From Mesaphorura yosii (lineage: Eukaryota; Arthropoda; Collembola; Poduromorpha; Tullbergiidae), in the NCBI GenBank assembly GCA_009869945.1, contig WIXG01000217.1, positions 1-64,000 of the forward strand: a DNA stretch of 64,000 nt. Direction: 5' to 3'. Shown here one piece after another: positions 1-11,146 of the stretch; the first letter of the stretch is position 1; every line of letters starts with the position of its first letter. A model generated the notes under the pieces. It worked only from the letters and a program-made list of their open reading frames with translations, was not told the origin of the DNA and ran no database searches. The position numbers were made by a program, and so were the translations under genes.

Positions 1-64
1 CACATTTCAGGGCAAAACCTCAATTGCGCGTGCGTTGAGTCTCGAGTCTTGAGAAGCATTAAAA

Positions 65-976
65 ATGCTGTGCCCTTCCCTCAAAAGTTTCTGGCTCGCT
101 CTAGCCATGGCGGTGGCGATGGCGGCAGTGGTGCTGGTCGAAAGTCGAACATTTTGCGACGGGGTGACCGAAGGCGGCATCGCCTGCAGTAGGAATAGAA
201 GCAGCAGAATCGTCCCCACAAACCCCTGCTGCGTCGACGCCTCGCCCGCCTGCGCCAGTGACCCCGCACAGGGTTCCTATTTCGTGGGCGACGACTCCCG
301 GAGCGGGCACAGATACTTTGTCGCAACAGACAGCGTGGTAAGTCACTAGAAGCAAAGCGTGCTTAACGTGCGTTGGCTCGGCGGGGTTTTCAATTCGAAT
401 TTAACTCAGCCGCCGTGTGTGCTGGTCTATGTTTCTGTTTCTCATTGATTACGATTGCAGTTGAGCTGGTGGGACGCCTACGGTGCCTGCGAAGCGCTCT
501 GCGCCGAGCTGACGACGATCGAGTCAGAGGACGAGTTGGACTTCCTCAACGACCTGCTTCGACTGTCGGGGCTACCGGCGATGGACGCCTTCTGGACGGC
601 GGGGAACCAACTGACGATTGAAGACGTGTGGATGTGGGGAATCAGCGGGTGCCCCGTGCGGGCGTGGTGGCCAACCGGGAGCGGGCAGCCCGATGACGAT
701 GGGGGGCTCTGCTTCGATGATGACTGCATCAACCTGCGTCAGGTGACGTCTTCCGATGGAACACTCCCACCCCGAAGACTGGTGGGCGATCACCCGTCGG
801 TGTGGATCATGAACGACGACAGGTGCAGTTTCCCAAATCAGTACATTTGCAGGAAGAAACTGCCTGGAAAGGCGCACGCCGGCGGAGGCAGTGACGGAGC
901 CGGAAATGGAAGTGGCCGGGGTTGTTGTAGCCACATCGGTGGTGATGGCCACGCCGCCAAAATGAAAAGACGATAA
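65..976 (+). CDS. C-type lectin-like secreted protein 1
   Basis: Two exons, 65-337 and 461-976, joined in phase 0 across a GTAAGT..GCAG intron, give 262 aa. The N-terminus has a hydrophobic signal peptide (about residues 5-26). A spacer with several cysteines follows, then one C-type lectin domain beginning YFVATDSVLSWWDAYGACEAL. The galactose-type QPD motif is at about residues 167-169, and the last strand reads WIMNDDRCSFPNQYICRKK, so the usual WND is MND. The tail is Gly/Ser-rich with no clear membrane segment. By family it should be an extracellular Ca-dependent glycan-binding protein; the ligand is inferred from QPD only. A paralogue with the same intron position lies at 2767-3624. Confidence 0.78.
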
Positions 977-1132
977 CAAAAACGGATATGTTCAATTTTC
1001 CGGCTTCGCATTTCCATCGTTTATTCAATTCAAATAACTTTTTATCCAATTTTGATAATAAATCAAGAGTTGTGTTTCTTATGACAGAAAAATGAGTTGA
1101 AATCTTATCTTAGATTGGAGCTAAAGGTTATT

Positions 1133-2463
1133 TTAGGTGCTCAACGAAGAAGTTGAAGTTACGGTGGCAGGGCAGACATCCATCATGTAGCGGAGGTTCA
1201 TGGCCACCGCCCCCAACGACACGGAGCTCAGGTGTACGAGGCACTCCTTCGAACGGGTTCCATCCGCGTACTCCGCCTTCACAATCTCGTCCGTCGTCCT
1301 CTTCTCCCCGTAAATGTCCGGGAAGCAGCCTGGTGCTGGCTGGCGGGCCTGCCAGGAGAGGATTTCACGCAGCCAGTCGCCCCGCATGAAGCTTGCGTAG
1401 CCGGCCAGGCCACAGAAGGCCACTTGCTCAGAAAAGAGGTCCCGGAAGCGGACGGGAAACTCGCGTTCCGCCAACCATTCCGCTTCGGCGTAAGCTTTGG
1501 CGCAAAGGCGGTCCCTCAACGACCGCCAGTTCCCAAATTCTCTCGCACGCGTCGCCCGCTCAGTGCAGCCCCTCGCGTTCGCCATCTGGAGGTAGAGGAC
1601 CTGGTGCAGGAGCATGTATTGAGAGTAGGGCTCCTCCAGGTACAGCTTTCTGCAGACCGTCGGCACGGTGCAGTCGTCGGCTAGCGCGACGAGGCACTGG
1701 AAATCCAGCTTTGGGTAAATTACTTCCCGCTCGTTGCCAATGGTCTCCGTGAATTCGGGGAGGAGCTCGTTCACCGTGTCGTAGGGCTGCCAGTCGGGAG
1801 AGGCGGTGAGGAGGGCGGGGTTCTCGAGGAGAGTGCGCAGATCCTGCAGGCGTTCGGGGTCCGTCTCAGCCTGGAGGGAGAACTCGAAGATTTTAGGGCC
1901 CACGACGGAGGCGGAGGCCAGGAGCTCGGTGAGGGCGGCCGTGGTGGCTGGCGACAGGGAGTCGATTTTCCTGGCGAGAATGTCCTCCAGCACATCTGAA
2001 AGGTACAAAATGAAGCAAATCAGTGGACCGTTAACGGATTTAGTCCACCTGCCTTACTTTTTAGGATCATGAGCCCGACTCCGCCATCCTGTCGCAGGTT
2101 GAACTGCTCCACGTTCTCCTCGTAGAATGCAAGCAAGCGGTGGACGGAGTGCATGGCGCTGTCGAAGTCCTCTGCAGAGTGCTGACAAGCGGGTGGGCCT
2201 TTCAGTTGGTCTTGAAGGCTGGCATCGTGGAAGGTCTGATCGCGGGGTGGTTTGGGGTATTGGTGCTCGCCCTCCTGCAGGGTCTGCAAGTCACTGGGGC
2301 GCTTTTGGGAGCAGCAGAGGATGAGGCAGAGGTTGCAAGGGGCGATCTCCAACTGGAGACGGTTGGGTCTTTGAGCGTCTGCGGGAGTGGGCTCTGAAAG
2401 GAGCAGACAGAGGCAGAGCCCCAGCGCCAGGAGGAGCGGAGCGAAGCAAACCCGAAAAGCCAT
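1133..2463 (-). CDS. C16orf89-like secreted protein (UPF0764/DUF4735)
   Basis: Two exons on the minus strand, 2463-2058 and 1995-1133, join in phase 1 (AAAAA|GTAAGG .. TTTCAG|AT), giving 422 aa, close to the roughly 400 aa of human C16orf89. The start at 2463 is chosen because it opens a clear signal peptide (MAFRVCFAPLLLALGLCLCL). Family features seen are the Cys pair and helix in DDCTVPTVCRKLYLEEP, the LLHQVLYLQMANARGC segment, and near the end DLFSEQVAFCGLAGYASF followed by WLREILSWQ and GCF. Its function is unknown even in vertebrates, where it is a secreted, thyroid-enriched protein. It is convergent with the first lectin gene and divergent from the second. Recognition is from memory of the family pattern. 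Confidence 0.72.
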
Positions 2464-2766
2464 AGAACCGACTGAAGCGCTTGACTGAGCGAAACGCAAT
2501 GGAGTGAAATGCAACTTTGTACTGGGCCGAATCGAGAGCCGGGCTTTGTGGTTGGAGTCGCGAGTCTCGACTTCCACTACAGCGACGACGCGGCCCAAAA
2601 TAGAACGGCGGCGTCTGACCTGAGGCAAGCAAGCGAAGCCAACTGAACACTTCTCTGAATGAACCGCAGAGCTCGCATCTTAGTTCTCAGTTCAATTTTG
2701 AATAAGCCAAAGGTCTGAATGCTGACTTTCTTCTTTTGAGAATTCGCAATTACTCAAAATTTTAGA

Positions 2767-3624
2767 ATGCAGTGCATCAAATTGCTGATGTTCACCTTGG
2801 TAGCTGTATCAGCCAGCTTCTTGTCTCTTGGCGAAGCCGGAGTTGGTAACACCTATCATCGGACTCCATCGGGCTCCAGCGGAGGCGGTCACGGCATTGG
2901 AGGGAGTCAAACTCAAGGTCAACGCCCGCCGCCGCTTGGCGAAAGCCCAGACTGGAATGGGCTTGGAGGAGACGAGCATGGCCACGGAGACAGTGACAGT
3001 TGCTCGTACCCCGTGCTGCCAGCCAATTACATCGTGGCGACCGGCATCTTCCCCACGGGCACCTTCCAGTACTACGTCGCGAAGGACACTCACGTAAGTA
3101 TCAGTATTATAAAATCTAAGAATGCTGAATGAAGGATGAAATTTAGCAGAAGAAGATGTTTCACTATTTATTCACTGAGTAATTGATTAACTGATTAACT
3201 AATAATTGAATTAATTGACCTCCAGTTGACTTGGGCGGCCGCCCTGGAGCGGTGCTACTGCCTCGGACTGGAGCTAACCCCCATTGAGTCGCTGGACGAG
3301 TTTACCTTCATCAATTCCCTCCTTGTGGAGTTTGATGCTAAGGAGAGCTTTTGGACTTCGGGCAACGACCTGAAGAAAAAGCTTTCATTCGTCTGGGCCA
3401 ATAACGGGCACCCCATCGTCAAATGGTATCCGGACCTCACCGACCAGCCTGATGACGCACAAGGCGACGAGGACTGCGTCGACCTGCGCCGAACTTTCCC
3501 AGACAACGTGGTCAAAACCTTGTGGATCATGAACGACGACCAGTGCACCGATAACGAGCTGCTCTTCATCTGTAGGGAGACCCTGCAAGGGGCTCCGAAA
3601 AAAGTCGGAATTCCAGCCAATTAA
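2767..3624 (+). CDS. C-type lectin-like secreted protein 2
   Basis: Two exons, 2767-3093 and 3226-3624, join in phase 0 (CAC|GTAAGT .. TCCAG|TTG), giving 241 aa. A signal peptide (MQCIKLLMFTLVAVSASFLSL) is followed by a low-complexity Gly/Ser/His/Pro linker of about 60 residues and one C-type lectin domain. The domain carries QPD at about residues 183-185 and the terminal WIMNDDQCTDNELLFICRE. Intron position and phase match the gene at 65-976, and the lectin domains align along their length (TTIES/TPIES, FWTAGN/FWTSGN, WIMNDD). These are tandem duplicates separated by the C16orf89-like gene. The linker differs completely between them. The expected product is an extracellular galactose-type lectin. 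Confidence 0.78.
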
Positions 3625-4019
3625 TTGAGTCGGCTGATTTCTTGTGCAGCAGACCTCGGTTCCGAATCTGCAATGAAGCCGAATCATATTTCAATGAGCC
3701 CTTCCCTTGCTCTATCAGCACTTTTAGCACCTTTTCACTTGCCCTCACACCTTACCTTCCTTGATCCCCTCTTCATCATATTCTTGGTCGTGATCAGGAA
3801 GGAGCCATTTCTGGTCGCTTCCATTTCTATCACCAACGTTCTCGTCACTGTCACTGGCCCGCTGATCTGAAAAGCGCCTCGATAGTTCGACACCAAATTC
3901 ATTGAACTGGCTGCTTTCTCATGGTGTCTTGCACTGACCCTGCAGTATTTAATTAAGTAGTGAGGAAAGCGATTGAGATCAAGATTATGCCATACCGCTG
4001 ATTGGCTAATAAAACTCAC

Positions 4020-4304
4020 CACTGCTGATTTTGTCCAGTCGTATGTCGACCTCCTTCTTCCAAACCTTCAAGCGCTGTTCCAGAATATTGCACTTGTCCC
4101 AGACTTGGTAAAGGAGTGGCTGATTCTCGATTCAGGTGACTGCTCCTCCAGGCGCTGCGTTCTCCTAAGCAGTGCCTTCTTCGTTGGACTAAAGCTATTG
4201 TGTGTTCTGCCACTTTTGGCGTTGGCGCCGTCACACGCGCTTTCACTGATAGCAGAGTTGATATCGTCCATGATTTGCACTTCTACGTCGGGGTCTGGAT
4301 CCAA
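4020..4304 (-). pseudogene. Decayed copy of the acidic first exon of the C2H2 zinc-finger gene
   Basis: Read on the minus strand this matches the first exon at 8811-8439. DPDPDVEVQ corresponds to DPDIEIKSE, RLEEQ is shared, and then, in a different frame, ENQPLLYQVWDKCNILEQRL matches ENQRLLHQAWSKCNTLEQRL. The frame changes just after RLEEQ, where the interval is four bases shorter than in the intact copy. The codon matching the internal Met is TTG. The exon still ends in a phase-1 donor (AGTG|GTGAGT) at the same place as the intact exon. No zinc-finger exon follows downstream, so it looks like an orphan duplicated exon. The unrelated plus-strand reading frame here is a shadow. Confidence 0.6.
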
Positions 4305-4694
4305 TTTAGGCTGCTTAGAGAATATTTTGGCACCGGAAGTTGGCGACGAAAGTCAGGTTCTGAGTTGGTTGGTAGGTTTTTTTTAACTCTCGACAACCAG
4401 ACAGTTGAATTCAAATGCGACGAGACAAGGAAGGTGTTGGGCCTCTCGAGTCACGAACAAAGAGAAGATTGGTAAAATACTCACGCAATCAGTCAATAAT
4501 GCTAAAACAAAATATCTGTAGATAATTCTTTCAATACACAATTTTTCATTATTGCCATAAAGTTGGAAATGAGAGATTGGTTTGGAAAAGTTCTTCGGAG
4601 TTTGTTTAATTAATTAATTAATTACAAAGTTTATTAAGTTATTTAAAGATGCGTGTATAAAAGTATTGTGACGCAGATCCTCGCCTTAATCGCC

Positions 4695-5899
<1,205 letters not shown>

Positions 5900-5919
5900 T
5901 CACGAATATTAGACTAAAA

Positions 5920-6298
5920 GATTGTTGATGAGCTTTAAATTAATAAAAATTCACTGGTTACCTGACAAATCTAAGCTCTAAGTTGCAAACAGAGAAATGA
6001 TCGAATAAATTGAATTCGATAGAAGTGCAAGCGCAGAGTGATTTGCAATAATTCCTTTTCCTGTACTCGAGCAGAGCGAGAAGCGGCTGCTTGAATTTTG
6101 GATTCAGAGGAGCAGCTTTCCTTGGCAATATCATTTCAGCTCAGCCTTTAGTGCTGTGGGACGAAATGAGCAATTAAGCCTATTCAGCCTGCTTAGCTCT
6201 CGTGGATTTTAAGGTAATTTGTTTATTTAATCTTTAATAGGCCAATAGTTTACAGGCTCAAGGTCAATCGGAGTGAATGTACAAAATAACTCTAAAAA
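5920..6298. other. Gene-free spacer
   Basis: This lies between the PSMA7 start and the zinc-finger pseudogene. I see no coding exon, RNA gene or repeat. It presumably includes the PSMA7 promoter, but no distinct element could be named. Confidence 0.4.
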
Positions 6299-7035
6299 TT
6301 ACCAATCAAGTCGGAGTCGAAAGCTCCATTGTGCCTTGTCCCTTTGGCGTTTCTTTTTCCTGTACCTGCTGGCTCGAATTTTCCTCCTTGACCTTGGCGG
6401 GAGGGGCGTGCATACGCTTCTTGTGCCGTTGCAGTTTGTGGCAGGTGGAAATGCTTGCCCGCAGCCGCTCCTGTCACAAACGAAGGGGGACCCACCGCTG
6501 TGAAGCTTCAAATGGTCACGGCGATTCCGCGCACTCAGAAATCCTTTCCCGCATATTTTACAGTAGAAGCGAGGGCACTTTTGAGCATCCACATGCGTCT
6601 GGGTGTGTTCCTTGAGGCTCCTCTTCCACATGAGGAGATCGCACTCGCTACAAGCCACTTTCTCTGTAGACTCTCGTTTTCGCGATTTCTGGGGATTCCG
6701 TCGGCGTCGCCGTGGTGGCTCTCCCAGTTGTTGAGTTTTGCAGTGGCGAGAGCGTTGCTGCTGCTGCTGAGCCACATGCGCGTTTGTTTCCTTGGCTGAT
6801 CGGAAGACCCGGTCGCATGAGTCACAGATGAAGGCGGACGGGTGCGACGACGCCAAGTGCGGCGGCGAGCCATTTTGGCGGAGCTGATAAAAGTCTTTCT
6901 GGGACAAATTGGGCAAGTTCGCCTTTCGTATACTTCTGTCTTCGCTTCCAAGATTGAGCTGGTGCTGGGTTCGATTTTCACGGTGCCCCTTTCAGCTGCA
7001 GTCAGAGTCTTGCGTCCCTCGGCCGGCTTCAGTGA
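6299..7035 (-). pseudogene. C2H2 zinc-finger pseudogene (frameshifted)
   Basis: Minus-strand zinc-finger sequence in three reading frames. Upstream, RTCPICPRK supplies the first Cys pair of a finger. Its His half (PPHLASSHP) is in the next frame, which continues through FICDSCDRVF, VACSECDLLM, FYCKICGKGF and CDRSGCGQAFPPAT. The last finger's LQRHKKRMH and a short tail lie in the third frame. Each switch corresponds to a single missing base, close to CCC and AAA runs. There is no acidic first exon upstream and no clean start codon. It lies just downstream of the intact paralogue at 7241-8811 and is probably a decaying tandem duplicate. Assembly indels are the alternative. Confidence 0.6.
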
Positions 7036-7240
7036 TTATTCATTTCATTTCATAAAGCATGTGAATTTTATTCTCATAAATAACTCATTGCCATTGTGTA
7101 TGTAAATATTCATTTCTATTCTAAATTCTATCTGTATATTACAATCTAAATTATTAAGTTAGTGTACTTCTGTTTGTGTGTGTCTGTAATACATATGAAC
7201 GATTTCAAATTAAAATTCCAGACTCAGACTGCTGCTCGCA

Positions 7241-8811
7241 TTAGCCTACAGTCTCGCCGTTGGCGGGCGTGTCCGCTGCACTACCCGCCGTAGTCGTAGC
7301 CGCCGCACTTTCTGAACTGGAACCGCCTTGATGCTGCTGTCTTTTGTGCCCCCGCAGATGCCAAAGACTCCTGAATTTCTCGCCACACAATTCGCACGAA
7401 ATGCCTGCATGCAGGATTTCATGGACCTTCAGCGTGGCCCGAGCCTTGAAGCTCCTTCCACACGTCGGACACGTGAAGGGTCGCTCTCCAGTGTGTCGCC
7501 TCTTGTGAATGCGAAGATCCTCCAAAGTAATGTACCCAACGTTGCACTGGTCGCAAAAGTGCTTTCGCTTCTCGACTCCCGTGTGCCCAAGCATGTGGTT
7601 CTTCAGGTAGTGGCGGCTGGTTAACAGGCCACAGACGGAGCAGACCACATCGTCCGCCCTCCGATGCACACGGCATTTGTGGGCTACGAGCTTTCTTCGA
7701 CTGGGAAAGGCTGCCCGACATTCGTCGCACTTGTGAGGCTTCAGACCGCGACAGGTGACGACGTGCGTGTTTGCGAGGTGGCGCGCAGAGAAAATGCGGC
7801 CGCAGGCGTCGGGGCACGGAAATTCCCGCTTTTCCTCACTTTGCTCAATCTTGAGCGACTTCTTCTGCCGCGGCGGCGTAGGTCGAACGCGAAGTCTTCC
7901 CCGGTTTCTTTTCTGGGCTGCACCAGGTGAAGATTTGACTTTGGCATTGGCGCGACGTCGTTGTTTTGGTTTTGAGCCCTCTGCTGTCTTCCTCGGGTCC
8001 GTAAAAGTCGCCGTGTCCATGTCGGTGATTGGGTGCTGGCTCGTGTAATGAGTCGCCAAACCTTCGGCGCTCTTAAACTCGACGCCGGCAGATGGAGGAC
8101 AAGTTTTACAACGGTACATAGGAACAGAGACGGGGACCTTCGCCGGCGCATTAAAGATCTGGCGTGGGCCGCTCTTTCATAGTGTGACTGTGCAGATAGC
8201 GGAGGCCGAGGCGGTGGGGCACCAAAACCTGCGAAACAAAACTTGGTTTCAGGTTATCAGTCGGATTTGGGACGTCGCTTCGCTCTTGGTCCTCTTTGCA
8301 GGTGGCTCCTGGGAGCCTGATCCCCAGTTGGTCGGTATTCTGAACCACAAAAGGTTGAAATTACTAATTAATCCCTAAATCATATACCCGCAAAGGCGAG
8401 CAGTTTAAAAGCGAAGGGTTTCTAGTAATCCGGCTTACGGCTCATGATCGTGATCTCAACCAGACGCCGATCCACCTCCCTTTTCCACGACTTTAGGCGC
8501 TGTTCCAGCGTATTGCATTTGCTCCAGGCTTGGTGAAGCAGCCGTTGATTCTCACCCCAGGCAGTTGTTTGCTCCTCCAGTCGCAGGATCCGAAGCAACA
8601 GCTGTTGGATAGTGGCGCCTGGATTAAAATCGGTGGGAGCAGCGGTGGGACAGCGATCCAGTCCAGCAGCACTAGGGCTGTCAATGAATGCAAAAGCGCC
8701 ATGGCCTTGGCTACCGTCGGCTGCTTCCAAAACCAGCATAAATTCTTCAGTATCGGCGTCGACGGGCTCTGACTTGATTTCGATATCAGGATCCATTGAA
8801 AAGTCAGCCAT
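7241..8811 (-). CDS. Seven-finger C2H2 zinc-finger protein
   Basis: The main exon (8119-7241) encodes seven C2H2-type fingers. They begin YRCKTC, FPCPDAC (second zinc half His/Cys), HKCDEC, VVCSVC, HFCDQC, FTCPTC and ISCELC, with a basic region between fingers 1 and 2 and a Ser/Ala/Thr-rich tail. An upstream exon, 8811-8439, starts MADFSMDPDIEIKSEPVD, is acidic then coiled (LRLEEQ..NQRLLHQAWSKCNTL), and ends in a phase-1 GTAAGC donor. I infer that it is the first exon of the same gene, because a duplicate of it occurs at 4020-4304. The link across 8120-8438 is unresolved: an exon starting near 8329 (SQEPPAKRTKSE) looks likely, but in-frame TGA codons show that another splice is needed. Expected role: sequence-specific nuclear DNA binding. 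Confidence 0.65.
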
Positions 8812-9145
8812 TGTAGCTAACTTACTCACTAATTGAACAGTTTACGAGTGCGGAATAACTGCGAGAGATCAGCTGAGTTCGAGAGAAATGAGAAAAGTTT
8901 GACTTTGGCTTGGCACTGCCCGGCCAAGGAAGAACAAGAAAAGTCCAAATATGAAAAAGCGAAAAGCTGCTTTGATTTGAATTTGACTCCCAAGAAAAGA
9001 AAGCCGACTCGACTGGAAAAGTTACGTTTGTGGCACTGAAAATTAAGAAATTATTTATTCCGGTAAGTCAAACGTCGAATTTTTGTAATTAATTCGTAAT
9101 TTCTCTCTTCATTTGCTTCATTTCTTTGTAGACCTAAGCCCGAAG

Positions 9146-11043
9146 ATGAATATCGACGAGTTTCTAACCAGCATCAAGCAGAAGCCCGAGAAGAGGAAGG
9201 GGCCGGAACCGGAGTCGGTCTTCGGGCAAGCAATGAGCCGCAAGCGCCCGATGTCCCGAGCTTTCGACACGGAGATTGCAGTCAATGTGAAGAGTTCGTC
9301 AGTTCCATCGGGTGGCACTGGCATCATTAAGAAATCAAACCTCAGTTCAAGTAATCGACCGGCGGCGGTGACTCCAGCAGTCGAGCAGGCGCCGGCGGCT
9401 CCAGTGAATGCGCCGTTGGAGATTTCCGACGAGGAAAGGCTCAAAATCCTGCAAATGGTCGAAAGTGGAGCGGAGGTAACTGTACTTTCTTATTAGCTAG
9501 CGTGTAAAATAAATTGACGATTAATCGATCGATTTCTGGCAGGCGGACGCCCCAATTCTGGACGAACCGACCCTCAAGCGGATGATCTCCGTGCTCGAGA
9601 AGCGGATAGCCAAGAACCAAGAGATGAGGATTAAATTTGCTGATCAGCCCGAGAAATTCATGGACTCTGAGCTCGAGCTACATGAATCCATTCAAGAACT
9701 GCATTCCCTTGCCACCGTCTCCGAACTCTACCCGCTGGCCGTGCATTTGAGCCTGCCTTCCACCCTCATCGCCCTCCTGCCGCATGAGAACGGGGATATT
9801 TCATGCGCCGTGCTGGACCTGCTGCAGGAGCTGACCGACCTCGACACGCTGAACGAGAACGAGGAGGCGACGACGGAGTTCATCGACAATCTGCTGGACC
9901 AGCAGGCCCTCGCCCTCCTCGTCCAAAACCTCGACCGGCTTGACGAGTCCGAATCGGACGGAATCCACAACACACTCTCGATTTTCGAGAACCTTTTTGA
10001 ACTCCGACCGGAGCTCTGCTCCACTGCCCAGCAAAACGGGCTTCTGCAGTGGCTACTGAAGAGAATCAAGGCCCGAACTCCATTCGACGGCAATAAACTC
10101 TACGCAGCGGAACTCCTCGCAATTCTTCTGCAAGACAACCCGGAAAATCGGGTCGGTTTGGGCGCCCTCGACGGGATTGACATTCTGCTGCAGCAGCTGG
10201 CAGTGTACAAAAGGACGGATCCTGCGAACGGGGAGGAGGCGGAATACATGGAAAATTTATTCAACTGCATTTGCTCGGCGCTGCTGTACGGAGGGAATCG
10301 GGAGCGGTTTGTGCAGGGGGAGGGTCCACAGTTGATGAATTTAATGTTGAGGTGAGTTGATTGAAGAAAAAATGTTAAAGGGGCCAATAATTCAAAATTG
10401 CATTTATTTATGAAGGGAGAAGAAGCAGTCTCGCTCCGGCGCCCTCAAAACCCTCAACCACGCCGTTTCCGGGCCTGAAGGCACGACAAACGCGAGCAAA
10501 CTCGTCGAAATCCTCGGACTCCGGACGATTTTCCCTCTTTTCATGCGTACGCCGAAGAAAAACAAGCGAAAGGGGCTTTCGCTCCGCGAGCACGAAGAGC
10601 ACGTCGTCTCCATCCTCGCAGCGCTCCTGCAACACGTGACGGGGACGACTCGGACCAGAATCCTGTCGAAATTCGAGGAGAACGATTTCGAGAAGGTCGA
10701 GCGTCTGGCGGAACTGCATTTTAAGTATCTGGAAAAGGTGCGGAAGCTCGACAAGGCGAAGGGCGGAGGCGAGGGCGAAGACGAAGATCCCGATGAATTT
10801 TACCTGAAACGCCTCGACGTGGGCCTCTTCACGCTCCAACTGGTGGACTACATCATTCTCGAAGTCTGCATTGCGAGCACCCGCGTGAAGGAGCGCCTGG
10901 ATAAAATCTTCGGGCTCCGGAAGGCGAACACAGACGACATCAAAAGCATTGCGAAGGAGTGGGCGGAGAATTTGGGAGATGAAAATCGTGAGTGGAAGGA
11001 GCGCCAGGTGGAGAACATTGAATTCCTCGTGGAGCGATTTTAA
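9146..11043 (+). CDS. CTNNBL1: Beta-catenin-like protein 1 (spliceosome-associated ARM-repeat protein)
   Basis: Three exons, 9146-9475, 9543-10351 and 10416-11043, join in phase to 588 aa; human CTNNBL1 has 563. The N-terminal about 110 residues are basic and disordered (KQKPEKRKGPEPE, SRKRPMSRAFD) and would hold the nuclear localisation signal. The rest is the conserved ARM-like helical repeat body: KRIAKNQEMRIKFADQPEKF, DLLQELTDLDTLNENEEA, LLVQNLDRLDESE, LLQWLLKRIKARTPFDGNKL, LAILLQDNPENR, QLMNLMLREKK and LGLRTIFPLFM. In other animals it binds CDC5L/Prp19-complex proteins in spliceosomes. The start at 9146 is the first Met matching the family (MNIDEFLTSIK). It is divergent from the zinc-finger gene and convergent with the Ig-like gene, whose coding end is about 100 bases away. 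Confidence 0.93.
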
Positions 11044-11146
11044 ATTGTGTTTTTGTGTGTTGTGTATTTCTAATTTAAAAATATGATTTTGGTCTTTTTC
11101 GAGTAAAATCATAGTGACTTAAATTTAATTAACTTAACTTCGTTCT

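Noticed and set aside
3973-4386. A 137-codon plus-strand frame rich in hydrophobic residues
   Set aside because: It is the complement of a duplicated zinc-finger first exon on the minus strand. Its hydrophobicity comes from complemented acidic and coiled-coil codons.
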